This document shows, in pieces, positions 1 through 13,996 of a stretch of 64,000 nucleotides of DNA. Source of the stretch: Callipepla californica brunnescens (lineage: Eukaryota; Chordata; Aves; Galliformes; Odontophoridae). The position numbers and the translations under genes were made by a program. Under the pieces are notes generated by a model, which was not told where the DNA came from, did not search any database, and saw only the letters and a program-made list of their open reading frames with translations. The stretch's first letter is position 1; every line of letters begins with the position of its first letter. The stretch lies in NCBI GenBank assembly GCA_023055505.1, contig JALIRH010000001.1, positions 7,752,467 to 7,816,466 on the forward strand. The letters run 5' to 3'.

Positions 1-1070
1 TGAGTCAGTTTGAAATGTTTCCAAAGAATGCTTATGAATTCATCCTCTCTCTACTAATTCACTTTCAAAACAAGTAACAAGTCTCTACGTAACTGCTAGA
101 ACAGCCGGAAGCAAACTGCACAACAGAAAGGAAAACTGATCAATATTTAATAACTGCAATTTCCACTAGATAAGGATCATCTGTTGCTCTTTTCACTGCA
201 ACAATGGGACTACTGTATTACAGGATGATTGTCTGAGACATTTTAAGATATGCAACAGATACACTATTGGAAGAGTTTTTTAACATTCCAGAAAGAAAAT
301 TAAACAAAAAAAAAAAAAGCTAAGAGTACACAAGCGGAAATACCACTTTAAAAATGTTTTAAAACTTTTTCCAGAGAGTATCAGCTCTTTTGAAGGCACA
401 GAAAAAACTGATGATAGTAGAAGTAGTAGTCAGTATCAGGAAGTGCAAGCACAAACCTAAGGAATTTAAAACTTATTTAAAATTTGAATTCTTTAGTCAT
501 CTTCTGCTGATATGATTTATGACATGCAAAATATACAGAGATGACTGAAAAATGTAAGACCTAAGTGTGTATTTACAAACAGATAAATGAAACGCTATTC
601 AGGATACAAGAAATATAATGACCACAGAAAGTCATAATAATAATAATGAGGACAATTAAATTCAAATTATCTTGGCAAGACTTCTTATGAAGTCTTAAGA
701 TCAGATGCCTATGTTCATAGCTATAAGATCCTGATATAAATAAAACAGAACAAAAAAAGAAATATCATGAGGTTATTGTTAAAAGCTTAAATTTAGAAAT
801 GTTATTGTCATTCTCAATATATTACATGAAATAACATGAGAACTACCTGCCAACTGATCTTATATAAAAAACCCAGTGCCTAGCAGTCTTTCAGAGCTGC
901 CCAGCAGGACCTACAAATGCAGGCTATTTCCTAAGGACTTGTTTTTCTTAAATTATCATCTTAAGGACTTTATGGGGAGATCTCATCTCTTTTTTCTTCT
1001 TCTTCTTTGAAGGTTAATGTTTCCCTTAAATTGAGAAAACACAATTACTGGTCATGATATCCAAAGGAAA

Positions 1071-1100
1071 CAAACAAACAAACAAACAAACAAACAAAAA
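1071..1100. repeat. CAAA tetranucleotide repeat
   Basis: About seven CAAA units followed by an A-rich stretch, in BRD1 intron 8. Confidence 0.9.
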
Positions 1101-3999
1101 AACACAAAAAAAAGTTAAATTCAGAGCTATCTTATATAAGCACATCCAACAACTGCAACCTATTAAAAAAAAAAAAAAAAAAGGCAATCCACTTACAATT
1201 TATTTGCCTTTTAGAGGTGTTTAAAAAGATGAGTTCTTAATTTGTTTCATTCCAGGAGCATGAACACAAAGTACAGTTTCCCCTATTTATACTGAAGAAA
1301 CTATGTCTGATTACTTACACAGGAAGCATGGAAGAGAGCTGTCAGTTAAAAATTTGTCAAAACATTTTAATCTCCAAGATTAAGGGTTCCTCAATCTTAC
1401 ATGCCCCTTAATTACATATTTACTTGTTTAGACTTAGTACCAGAAAGATTAATAGAAAAATCAAATAAGAATCAAGTCCATGAATTAGCATGAAGTTCCT
1501 GCAGCTGTTGTTTAACAGAGTAACAAAGTGATAATGGGAAGAAAGTATAGCTGACTTTCTACAAAAAGAACACTGGTCTCCACTAACAGTTTTGTTGACA
1601 TTAAAATCCCACCTGTGTTCTTAAAATTACAGGACTAAGCATACATGATAATGACTGGAATTTAGATTTCATGTACAGTACACTGATGTACTGAGTCTGG
1701 CCAGCATGCAGTTAACTTCCCCAGCAGCAGTCCAAACACTGCTGTGCTCTGCAGCTGTGGCTAGAAGAGCAGTGAAAATGCTCAAATGTTTTGGCTAGTG
1801 CTTAGCAGTGCTGGCACAGGAACAAGGCTGGCTCTCAGAGTCAACAGGCAAGGGTGGACAAGATGTGGCAAGGGAACAAGGTGACTCCAACTGACCAAAG
1901 GAATATTCCAATAAAACCTAGGAAAAGTGGCAGGAACATTTGCTACACAGACATTTGTCTTCTGAAGCCATCACTTTGTGTACTGAGGTTCTGCTTTCCA
2001 AGAAGTAGGTCAACATTGCCTGCTGATAGGAAGCAGAGAACAATTTATTTCTTTTTCTTCTGTGTGGCCTATGGTTGCTTTTTTTTTCTTTTTCATTTAA
2101 GTGCATTTATCTCTACATGAGTTTTTTTGTTTGTTTGTTTGTTTTCATTTTTTTTTTCTCATTGTATTTTTTTCCCCTATCCTTAGGAGGAGCCAGAGTG
2201 AGAGAGCAGCTGCACAGGCAACTGTCAACCCACCACAACTGACTGCATTCCACTGGCATAATGTTATATTCCCAGCAGTCTACCTTCGTTTCAATGAAGT
2301 TTACTAACTAGTTTTTGTGAAAAGTCAGTGCTCAATGAGTCTTCAATTAGCATTCATGCTTAAAGCACATATGCTGTGTAACTTGATCAACAAATGTGTG
2401 AATTTTACCACCTTAAATGGTGCCTTAGTGAAATAAAAAGCTGAAAACTAGTTACCAAAGTAACTCTAACAACTACTTAGTACTGACTTGCTGCGCAAGT
2501 CCTGAAAGACAAAGTAGTCATTATTTTCATCTCCTTATGCTAGATGACATGTAGGTCAACCTAACACTGATTAATACTGTAGATGCTTTATGGTCTTCAG
2601 CGATTATCAAAAATAAAGCAAAGAGGAAAAAAAAAAACCTAATTATTTACAGTATAAGGCATATTTTCTTAGAAACTACAGCTTTTACTTTTTTTCCCTG
2701 AAAGATTAAGTAATTTATAGCAACAGCTCCTTTTGTGATTTAGCTAGAAGAAAAACTTCAAAGAATAAACTAAAGAACTATTACATGTAGAAAGACTGAG
2801 AACTAATAAGCCAAGAATTATATCTTTTGTATATTTTCCCCAGATTTACAGCATTTACTTAACTGCCTTTTCCTAAATCAGCTGGAGATGCTACTGGTAC
2901 TAAGATATCACTGTTATTTCATGTACATTATGATTTCACTGAAAACTGTGAGAATTAGAGAAAAAAATGTACAATCATTTTCAGTTTTAAAACTAACATC
3001 CTATTTTCTCATAGCATGGAGCATCAGCCCCAGTTGCCAATCACTGTATCTGTCGAAATGCTTACTATTTGCTTTTCCATTTGAAAACTACACACGAACA
3101 TACATAAATTCACAATTCAAGTGCTGTACCATTTCTTGCGTTTCTTTCTATTTCAATCCTACTTGCCTCAAAGAATCCCTGCTTGCTAGCTGGCATTTCC
3201 AAGAGAAAAAAAAATCTCGCCTGAGGTCTGACTTGAAAGGCTGAAGTCAAACTCTTTTTAGGAGCTTTTGATGAAGTCACCTAGCAACTCAGAAAGGAGG
3301 TTCCTTGACAGGATACCATGTAACTGCCACCAATGATTTTCTAAACAAATTTTTCTTCACAGAAAGGAGCCTTCAAACATGAGTTTCTTTTTACTTCCAG
3401 TACTTATTTCTGCTTACACTACTGCCTCAGCAGAAACTTTAATCATTCATCTTCCCTTTGAACCTCTACATTGTAGAGTATTTAAGTCAGCACTCCACAG
3501 TGGCAGGGTGCCATCCAAGTCATTGTGAAGGGCTGTTAGTTTAGAAAAACATGGGCATAGAAAGACTGTGTAATAAAGAGAATGAATGAAGGCTGACAAA
3601 ACACTAAGATGCTCCTGAACACTGAAGTCTGCTCTATCAGAACAGAAAAGGCTAGAAATTTATCACAAATGGAGGATTCACAATTTATGAGTTTATTATA
3701 TCATGGTTGGTTTTTTTTGTTTTTTGTTTGTTTGTTTGTTTTCTACTTCAGGTGAATATAAACCATTGTACGGAATAAAAAAAAGAGCAGCAACACTTAA
3801 TCAATTGCTTTTAAGAGCAAACTAGACAAAAGAATTATGTCTGAGTAGGCACAGATTCGGAGGGAGCATATGATATAGCGAGACAGTACATAATACCATA
3901 TTCCATAACTTCATGGGCGGCATTTCTTTATGCACATAACCATACAATCTTTGTCATCCCTGAAGGATGTGAAGGAAGCAAAAAACAATATAGGTGTGT

Positions 4000-4012
4000 G
4001 GGGGGGGGGGGG
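4000..4012. repeat. Poly-G run (13)
   Basis: Thirteen G follow GTGTGT and precede GAGAG in BRD1 intron 8. Such runs are prone to length error in sequencing and can form quadruplex structures. Confidence 0.9.
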
Positions 4013-7000
4013 AGAGAGGGACAGGAAGCGAGAGCCAAACATTTTATGTCATATCGTGGGAACTGTCTTCTCTTCTCTCCAGTCATACCTTAAGGGTTGT
4101 TCCAGTATATGTATTTTTTCCCTTACACATTCACTGCCTGAAGTTAAAGTGTTGGAGGCACTGTATTCATTTTTATGATCATTCACTTAATCTCTTAATT
4201 CAGATCTGCAGGCAAGTATGTCCGAAAAAGGTCAAAGATAAGGCTCATCTGTGAGATGCTAATTTGATGAAATCCAGTACTGCACATTCCCAGTACAAAG
4301 GACTTCATAATATCAGTCTGAATGTTATGCATGGTCATCTACACAGAGCAACACCACCAAGGCAAGTGCTATGCTTAATTTATAAGCATAAAATGGATCT
4401 CCACGGTTGTTATTTTTAAGTACTTTTTTAAAATACATTCAACAAACCCCACAGTTCTTATCCCACAGTTTACATCACACAGAAAAAAAAAAAAATGTAG
4501 TGTTAAATGCCACAGATGAAGCTCACAGGGGGCTATGATATTTCATCTTCTAGAAAGCAAAGTCTGGGCAAAGAAATGAGCTAAGCAGTCCAAAAAAGTG
4601 AAAATACAGAAAAACTCTCCCGTAATTCCTATAGCATCAACAAAAAATAGAAAGGTATCTAGAAATATTTTTTTTATTTTTAAAGAAAATTTAGTTATAC
4701 TAATCTTAGAAAGCATCAATTGTAAGTTGGGTGCTAATAATTAGTATCTTTAAAATAACCCAAAAGATAGTGCTTTCAAAGAGACTGATGATTAAAGACC
4801 CAAGAAAAGCTTCTAAACTGCACACTTTAACACACTCCACAGATACAGAACATTTATCCAGCTGTTCATCAAGTCCCACTGTTCCTGACTATTCTACTCT
4901 AAACTCTCTCTTCTAATAATTTATATCAACTAGTACACAAACAGTTTTTCATTGTGAGGAATTTCACACAGATCTTTAGATGCAATCAACCAAAAGGAGA
5001 AGTTATTCTTTTACATGTTGATGCATTTCTTAACAGGTTTTAAGTAGTCTGCATTCCTTCTTTCCTGACTTAAACATACTTTATTGTACATGTATTAAAT
5101 ATACTATCCTATTTCTTACAAATTTTCAAGGTATCGTATTAGTAAAAGATTCAGTAGTTCTGTCAGAATTCTTGCCTAAAACTTTTGTGGCCAAAATACA
5201 CATAGGACATCAGCATCCTTCAACCCCCCCCCCCAGCCCCTCTGAGAAACACACAAGACATTTTCCCCAATAATTCTGGTAGTATTCTAGTCCAGCTTAG
5301 CTTTCTCAGCCTGCATGGTACTTTAACGCTGCTGTGCATAGTTCTATCCTGGTAACTCAGCAGTTGAGCTCCTGTAGTCCATACAATGACAAACTGACCA
5401 AGAAAGGGGGCAATTCCTCCCACACCTTCACAGCCTTAGGAAGCTTTCTTTGCACATACACCTTAAAATGTTTTACACTTTCAAAATTCCTGGCGACAGG
5501 CAGTTGTAGATATTGGACAACACTAAATGCTTAAATATCTAAGTTTCATATTCTACAGGAAGCAAGCAGTATGCCTCTGAAGAAAAAAAAATAGGCATAA
5601 TTCAATGCATAAGAAGACTAAAACCACTGACATCTATACAAGTTACTCTTTTACTCTTCAGTACACTGTTGTTCTTGTCTATGTTAACTAAACTTCAATA
5701 ACTCTGTTATCTGATTTTTTTTCTACCAAGCTAGCTTGGAATGTTATTCAGTTATTTAGAATGTCAGTTAAGTTCTTAGATATTCATTAATTTTTATTAT
5801 TTTCTCCCATTCACAGAATGGTGATTGAATTATACATGAAAGAGGTCTGACTCGCAATCAAGCTGACTTGTGTTCCAGAGTCAAAGATTTAACAGAGATC
5901 ATTTTGAAGAATCCAAGCAATAACCTGTGTTCAAATAAAATTGAGTAAAAATGTTCATTACTACAATAAAAAAAAAAAAAAAATCAACTATAAGTGGAAT
6001 TCACATACAGGTTACCTCAAGACAATACTTATATGCCAATTAGCACTTTGTAGTGACCAGGCAGAAATAAAGGCCAACACTTGCTAATTGATTTCATATG
6101 GTATAATCATGTCTGCTATATACCGACTACTATGTGCCAAGTACACATTGCAAAATGACAGTTTGTCCCTTCAACTTCAAATCTCTGCTTTTTGCTGCAT
6201 TCATAATACTTGAATTCAGTGATCCCTATTTTAAATTCATACTTTTCAATGCCCAGATTTTTCATTGCTCAGATTTTCTCCATCTGTAGTGGCAAGTGTG
6301 AAGAATACTGAGCAACTGAACTTACACTAAAATACTGTATTACTGCTATACAGATAAGAAATATCAGCAAACCAATGTTCTGCACTGTAATATTTGTAAC
6401 CCTAAATCTATGATAAGTTCAAGTGATGGCTTCATGAGACTAAATTCTGCACAGTCTATTTCTTCTTAAAAAAAAAAAAAAAAAAAAAGGTAACAGTGTA
6501 AGTGTAAATTACCACCCTACATTTATGAAAGGTGACTGATAAAACCATGACCACACTGAAAATTTAATCTGAACTTAATTTATCATTTAATAATAATTAA
6601 AAGTTCTCTTGAAAGTCACTTTTTCCAGTTTATTTGAATTATGTTCATAAACTAATAACTGACGAAAACAAACTTTTAAATGGTTAATAAAGCTATCCAT
6701 TGATGAGTTCCATTTTCCAATGAATTTTCTGATGCTAACTTAACCTGATATAAAGGATTTGGCTTTACAACACAATATATGGCACGCCATCTGATATAAG
6801 CACTTCATGAGGGCCACTTAACAAACACACAGTTAAGATCTGACATGCCTGAACTCCAAGAACAGTGATCTCCAGTGTAATCAAAATTTCCTAAGTAAAA
6901 CTTTTCTTCTTTTTGACATTGTTAGATACTATACAAAGCACTAAGAAGATTCCTCACATATGTAAAGAACATTTTAAAACACATTACCTTGTAATGTAAT

Positions 7001-10000
7001 TTTCAGTTTCCACATAGCAGCTATGAAGATGCATTATACATGTAAGGGAATGTGCCCCAGTAGAAAACTACTACTTCATGTTTAAATAAAAAAAAAAAAA
7101 AGATTCACAGAAAAAAGGTTAGAATGTTAAAGAGTGCTTTTGGCCTTCTTTAAAAGAAGAGGTCATGCTGTGCAATAACCAGTTATTTCTGAAAAATGCT
7201 AGAGGAAAAAAGCTGAAGTAGAAATGGATCCTGAATTTTCCTTTTTCTAAACTAACTGGCAAGTAGATCAACCTTAACTGTACTTCTGAAGAGAACAGTA
7301 AACAGTAGTCTATGAGAACATGGCCACAGCAGACAAAGTAGGTATGGTTTCACCCAACCAGGTAAGCTTTGGAGTCTTGTTCCAAATCTCATGCAAAAAA
7401 AACCTAAGAGTGTCATGAAAGGAGGACTGCTGAATAAAAGGCAAGTGACAAAACAAGGCATGCCTAAATAATGTGCAGGAAGTATGGAGCTAAACAAAAC
7501 AACCAACCATATCAGTAAGGAAGGATAGAAGAAAGAAACATGATAAGCACTCCGCAGCCTGGGTGCAACTCTTGTTGTTTCTCTTCCTAGAGATCTATGT
7601 TTCAAGGCCTCGTATATTAAGTTTGTATTAATGATTTTTTTTTTAATCCACTAAAAACAAGGATATTTAACATTCATACCCATAAACTGTGCAGTGCAAT
7701 AATAACTGAGATTACTCATGAAGATACCAACTCCAAGATGTGCATAAGGAGCCTGAAGCAAGCCTTATCTGTTATTCCACATCTTTGAAGGGAAAAGAAT
7801 CATGTCTGCTGAATTCTTTCAAAGAAAAATATTCTTTACAGCAGCGTTAAATTAGAATTCAGTAAAAAATAAAAATCCAAGCAGAAAAAAAATTATATTA
7901 CTGCATACATCATCTTATTTCTTTTCAATCTTATTAGAACGCAGACATCTGCATGAATTCACAACAGCTTGCATGTGCAAAAGTAAAATAATTTAACTAA
8001 TTTTATATCTTGAAAAACAGATAAGATTTGTGCTGATTTATTGCAAAATTGTAGCTCAAAATAGCTGCCAGTTGTAAATTGCTCAAATTACTGTGAAGAC
8101 GTGTTTGAAAATAATGTAAGGAGGAAAATTTACAATGCAAAAGGAAAATTTTTGGTTCCAAATGAAAAAAGAAGCACACGAACAAGATTTAACAAGTTGG
8201 CACATTTGAATGAACCATATATACTTCAAAGAAAACATGTATTTTTAAAGAAAACTGGAACACTTTCAGGTGAAAATAATTTGGCCAGAAGAGTTTGATT
8301 AACAGACATTCTCTCCTTCAACAAACATCCAAGAACGTAAACATCTAAGCAATAGTTCCAGATACATTTATTTCCATGCATGCTTGCATTACTTTCAGGA
8401 AGATTCTAAAGAATTTTATTTAAAAAAAATAATTGTAAACTAAAACAATATCCTTTTGGATTTTATCCGCATCACTGACCTATATATTAAATTAAAAAAC
8501 AAAATAAATGAAGCAAAAAAAAATAGACAACCAACCAACCAAACTGAAAAAACAACCTAGAAATTCTGAAATGTAAAGTGTACTAAAATTAGGAGATATG
8601 CAAAATTGTTTGGGTTTATTTTTTTTTCAATATAATCAAAAGCACATTTGTCCTACATACATGTATTCCATAGAGAGAAAAGGAACAGAATGACAGATTT
8701 TAAATGTAGACAAACAGCTTGATTTACTTAAAGAATGAAGTCAGTCTTCCTTTAAAAACTCATTGAAAAATGATTAAAATGAAAGTTTCAAGCTTAGGAC
8801 TAGCTTGAAACTAGCATAATATGATTCACTGTGCATGTGATAAAACACAATCTGTAGAAAGATATATAATTTTAGCCTCCCAGATCAAAGATTGGCAAAT
8901 TTGAATATCTGGAAATCAAAGCTTCTTGCATCATTAATGAAGTTTGATACACTTCTATCATTGCCCTGCCTACACACAATTCCTGCTTCTGAACTGAAAT
9001 TCAGATCAGGCTCTTCCCAAGCTTCCAAAGAAAGGAAGGCAAACACAGATTTTCCAATGAGGGGAAATAAACAGAAATATAAGCTGAATTCACCATTGTA
9101 CCAAATCCTAGCATTTTCACATTCTATTTTTCTAGCATTAGAATATTTTCCCTTCTTGGTTGATAATTAACAACAAAAATTTGTGACTTCACATGAGCAG
9201 TTTGAATGAAGACATGGGAACATACAGAAAAGTTGCATGCTCTTCTCATACCCACATCTGGGCTTTCAATGTAGCAATAAAACAGAGTGGTTATTTCAGA
9301 AGGTAGTATAACCGCCGTAGGAAGGGCCATGCATAGCATTAAGGAAATAAACTTCTGTAATTTCCTTATGCTGCTGTCCCTTCTCAAGTAGGGCTTTATT
9401 CAAGTATCTACAGCAGACAGACTACAGTTGTTACAATTAATTGTACTGCACAAGCAAAATAACCTTGTTATATAAAGGTTGTTTAGCTAAGCCGTGTTTA
9501 AAGTACAAGACTGCATTTATTCTTTATCTATTTGAAGTGCACAGACTTCAGAAGAGAAGCACAGGAAAACACATTATCATTTGGGATTTTGACAGTTTCA
9601 TAGAACACACAGTTGTACAAAGCAGCTCATACTCTAACATCAGTTTCCCACTGTGAAAATGTGTATAATGTGTAACATTATAGCAAAATGAAGTCATTCA
9701 CTGAACACACGTTTTCCATGTTCCTTGTAAAACTTCTAGTTTTGATACAAAATGAAATTTTCTTTTAATTTAAGAGGAAATATTAAAAAAACAAAAACAA
9801 AACAACAGCTGATTCGTATTTCCCATTGTATACAACAAAAGGAAATAAGAATAGAATCAAAATGAAAATATCACCCACACAGACATGTAAATTTAAAAGA
9901 TTCCACTGCCAAAATGAAAACTGTGAAAAAGGAAAACTTGGTTCACTAAGTCCAACTGTAAAGAGCTAACATAAAAAATGATTCAGTAATTTCCTGAACT

Positions 10001-10121
10001 ATAGCTACATCTGATTACTCAACTATGAGGGAAACACTGAGTGCTAAAATCTGAAGATTAACAATTACAGGTATGTTAACTTTTGAGATGCATCCATTCA
10101 AATAAGTTTTGTAACATTTAC

Positions 10122-10610
10122 CTGTATCCAAGCGCTTTACAGGGGACTCATCATCAACCTCAGAATCTCCACATGCACTCCTTGATCTTTTCCTTGGGTG
10201 CAGAAGTGTCTCCAACCTTGGAAGGACTACAGACAAAAAGGTTTTGGTCCCTAGCTGTGGAGAAGTTGGCTGGGTTTCAGTGTTCTTTGCAGACTTTTGG
10301 GGGCTTATACTTTTCGATTTGCAGAAGAGAATGGATGTACGTCTGTTTACATCAGTTGATGACTCAGCTACAGCAGAAACAGTCGACTCATTGAGATTAC
10401 TGTCAAGTAAGTGTTCTGGAGTGTGTCCATTTATTTCTTTCTGAATGGAAGTGCTATATAATTCATTATCAAATTTTACTCTTTTGTAAAGCTTACTCTG
10501 CTCTGGATTGAGTTCTACTGGTTTGAGGGTTGGTGGTTCTGAATTAGTCTCCAAGTTTGAAGGAAGAGGTAATGCATCTGATGGTTCAAGTTTAGGGGGA
10601 GATTTATCTC
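10122..10610 (-). CDS. BRD1: BRD1 coding exon 8 (long form), with isoform-specific insert
   Basis: In the long form this exon is 489 bp, from TTTTCAG|GAGATA to GATACAG|GTAAAT (phase 1 to 1), encoding residues 787-949. The first 384 bp (128 residues, rich in Ser, Thr, Pro and Lys) form an insert that is absent from the short form. The last 105 bp encode VLPRLETL, then PRKRSRSACGDSEV and a KRLDTG end, common to both. This agrees with human BRD1, whose long isoform carries an insert of about 131 residues at the same place. The insert is predicted to be disordered; I see no domain. After the donor the frame runs into intron and stops. Confidence 0.93.
10226..10229 (-). promoter_or_regulatory. BRD1: Alternative 3' splice site inside exon 8 (BRD1 short isoform)
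   Basis: On the minus strand a pyrimidine-rich tract, CCTTTTTGTCTGTAG, ends at 10227, and the following base 10226 starts TCCTTCC. Joined to the phase 1 end of exon 7 (G), this gives GTC CTT CCA (Val-Leu-Pro), exactly the junction of the short BRD1 protein. Using this site removes 384 bp and keeps the frame. Confidence 0.85.
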
Positions 10611-11180
10611 CTGAAAAAATTATAAATAGAGTGTGATTTTTGAAAACTTGTAGTTATAAAGTCTATTATAAAACTCACTATAAATGTGCAGCCCACCAAA
10701 TAAATTGTTGTTTGGAAACAAAGCATAACATTTTAAAAACAATTCTTGACTAACAACAATCTGTCCTAGTTAGTAGTTCCTACTTTTATACTGGGAATGT
10801 AACATGGATAGAAAAGTAGGTATTTATAGCTGGTGTTAACAATTTACGCCTGGATCAATACTTCTTACTTCTCATGCAGTTATGTTAGTTTCATTAACTA
10901 AAAATTAAGAAAACTTTTTTTTTTTTTTAATAGAAAGTAGGGGTGGTGGATGATTATGTTAAATGCACTTATACTGCCATTCAAGTAAAATATAGGATAA
11001 AATACATTATACAAATTTTTTATATACACCTTACCTGCCTACGACAAATTTTATCAGCTAAGCATTTAAAAATTGTATTTCTAACCTGATCTACTAGAGC
11101 GAATTAAAGTGCAAAAATTCATGACAGGCAATTTCTGCAAAGCTACTTTACAGTTTTGACTAGTAGTTTTATTTACAAAC

Positions 11181-11211
<31 letters not shown>

Positions 11212-13735
11212 CACCCCACTCCCAAAGTCTTGTAGCTTTACTAGGCACTAGCTGGCAAATACAGTTGTGACAACACAGACCTGCTGGAAATTAGAAAAGC
11301 CATCCTCTGGTAATTTTCTTTCACCCCTCCCCTTTTTTTCTTTTTCCCATTATCCTTTCCCAGTTTATTTAAGTAATTTCACACTGAGAGAAGACAATGG
11401 AGACATAAGTGTGAACATATAGAGCCAGTTTCAATTTCTCATCTCAAATGATGGGAAAGAAAATAAGCATTCTACTGTTGTAGCATTCCTAAGCACAAGC
11501 AAGAGGACAACCCAACCTGCTGAAACAAGGAGACTTTAAAATCTTTATAGTTCCCAAAATAATCTTTTAGGAAGTGAAATAAGACAAAAGAAGATGCTTA
11601 TTCTGTAAGAACAGACATATGAAACCAACTTAATGTTTACACTATCAAATGAAATTATAAAGTTTAATTATTTTCTATGTCACCTGATGAAAAGTGACAT
11701 AGCAAGATAAAACAACAAAGGTTTTAAATCCTCTATCTGTAAAGGATTAAATATTATTAGTATTTATTGCTTTGGTTTAGCAATGCTTACTTTGAAACCA
11801 ATGACTTCTAGGGCTAGAAGAAATAGTGAGAGATCATTTAAAGTATCTGAACAAAAGAACAGATCACATAGAAAATATAGTGCTTAAAAATAGTGCAACT
11901 ACACTCTCATCCTTTGAAAGCATACAGGTATTACAACTGGTAATATTTCAGGAAAACATGTAGAATAAAATTCAGTGCTGAATTATATAATTTAATGTAG
12001 CACCAGTTTTAAAAAGCTCATAGTTTAGAATATCCAATGTCACTGTTCTTTTTGAACAAATTCTAATTTTCTCACTATTAATTAAGAGACGATTCTCAAA
12101 AGATTTAAGCACCCAAAAAACAACAACAACAACAAAACAATAACTATTCAGACATTAAAAACTAAATTTCACTGGATTATTCTGCTACCAGGTTTCTCAC
12201 ATAATCAGAAACTGAAAACAGAACTGAAAGATAAATGTATAATTCACAGCACTTCTAAAATCATTTCCCATAAAGATCCTGAGTAGAGGATTCTAATGAC
12301 TTCTTTGTGCATCACTCTTTTTTAGAGATTTGTCCTCCTTCCTTTAAGTAACTTCCACTTCAGAACTGCAGCTTGAACTGATAGCTAACCACCTTGCACT
12401 GCAATTGTAAAAGCAATGCCAATCAACTCTGGATCATGCCCTTATATTTTTGTTGTTTTTTTTTTTTAACGTATTATACAAAAACCATTACTGCTCACTT
12501 TTAGGACTAGTATTTGCACAACAGCTACAGGTTTGTGTACTTATTCTATGACGAAGTACATTAAATTCCTAATCACTATACTCAGAGGCAACATCACTTG
12601 AAAGAGGTTTAAAATAAAGTACCATAAAACATTTTAAGAATATTTAACAACTTCAGAACAAAATAAGTCATGCTGATTCAGCTGCATCTTTTTTAACTTT
12701 TTTCACTCAAATCTCAAGCACATTACGTATTTGAAAATCATTCTTAAGCACAGTAAGAATCAAACACTACATTACTGTTTGAATGGCAGTTAAGGACAGT
12801 CTTTTTATTCACTTCACCTCTCAGTTATGTTGACAGCATTTATCTGCACCAGACCTTTTTTTTTTTTTAATTAAAAATGCTCGCACTTTCCCTTCCGCTC
12901 TTTCCTCCCCCGTTCAATACTGTTATTCAAAATGAAATACCTCTGTAATGCTGCTACAGAAAAATAGGTAAGTTTTTCAGAGAAGAGATGACCAAGAAAC
13001 AAAACCTCAAAGATTATTTTTTTAAAAAAGACTGGATTTTTTGCATCCTTTTAAGTTAAAATAGAAGAACAAATACAATATCCAGCTGTAATATACAGGT
13101 AGGTGTTTCAAGCAAGTTGCTCCCAATGAAATCAGTTGGGCCTAGCAAAGAGTTGATGTAGTTCTGAAACCACTCTTTTGAGGAGGAAGAAAGGCGCAAG
13201 GGGAAGGGCTGGTTAGATGTGGGAGCCTTGATTCAACAACATGAAGTTAGATGACTCCTAACAATAGTTAGCTACCGTTACTAAAAGGGAAACAAACAAA
13301 CAAATCTACCCTCCAGTCTCACAGTGTCTTACCAGAAGAGAGGATAGAAAAGCTAGAAAGCACAGTACCACAGCCAGCGTTTTTAGCACTGCTGACATAG
13401 GCTCCCATGATCCCCAATACATATTCCAGCATTTAAGCGGATTTGTAGAAATATGAAGATGCTTTCTACTCAGACATTCCTGATTCCTTTTTGATGACAT
13501 TGTTTGTATTTTTACCTTCTTTAATATCCAGATTTTTAAAAAGCCTTACTACTGTGAAAGGAGGTTTTCATTAAGGGGATCATTCCCATATTCTTAAAAA
13601 TTTATTGTACATAAGTGGTTATCTGTCCATTTAAAAATTAAATAAAATATTCAATTATTGTCCTTAATTTACACAATTAGAGAACCTTATTGAAAAACTA
13701 CTAGTACTAATTAAAACATGGTTTAAAAATCTTAC
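10611..13735 (-). other. BRD1 intron 7
   Basis: This phase 1 intron of 3.1 kb is the one whose 3' end can be chosen in two ways (acceptors before 10610 or 10226). It contains the longest pure A run in the window (24 A, 11181-11204). An open frame at 13306-13500 on the minus strand has no family signature and is not called. Confidence 0.8.
11181..11204. repeat. Poly-A run (24)
   Basis: The longest homopolymer in the window, in BRD1 intron 7. No retroposed body is recognised next to it. Confidence 0.9.
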
Positions 13736-13996
13736 CTTCTTCTTCTCCATCTTGTTCTAGTGCTGCACTTTCTTCTTCAAAACTTCCAATACCTGACTCT
13801 ATTTGAGGAGCTTGGTTGTGTTGCTGACTTAACTTGTTGCGAATACTGCTGATTTCTTTCTTTAACAGCTTTGCTCTTTTGCTCCTTGACCCACTGGACT
13901 TCATTGCACAGGTAAGATCAAGTTTTTCTAGCAACTCTCTCAGCTGTTCTTCCAAGGACATATGCACTCGGTTTGCAGGATTCAGTAACCTATCCA
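13736..13996 (-). CDS. BRD1: BRD1 coding exon 7
   Basis: This exon of 261 bp (phase 1 to 1) lies between ACTTCAG|TGGATA and GAAGAAG|GTAAGA. It covers residues 700-786, beginning VDRLLNPANRVHM, with a leucine-rich helix (LEEQLRELLEKLDL), then SGSRSKRAKLLKKE and a glutamate-rich end. It matches the human region between bromodomain and PWWP. The basic KRAKLLKK stretch could serve in nuclear import or chromatin contact; this is inference. The phase 1 donor is the one joined alternatively to the two acceptors of exon 8. Confidence 0.96.

Larger units (their letters stand above)
1..10121 (-). other. BRD1 intron 8, incomplete at the left edge
   Basis: After the donor at 10121 (GTAAATG) there are at least 10.1 kb with no further recognisable BRD1 exon; the residues preceding the PWWP domain are not found in any frame. 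The segment is AT-rich and carries simple repeats: CAAA run 1071-1100, A18 at 1165-1182, TTTG runs near 2121-2144 and 3714-3740, G13 at 4000-4012, A21 at 6468-6488. I see no intact mobile element. Confidence 0.75.

Noticed and set aside
13306..13500. Minus-strand 64-codon frame in BRD1 intron 7
   Set aside because: Has a hydrophobic stretch but no splice signals or family resemblance; likely chance.
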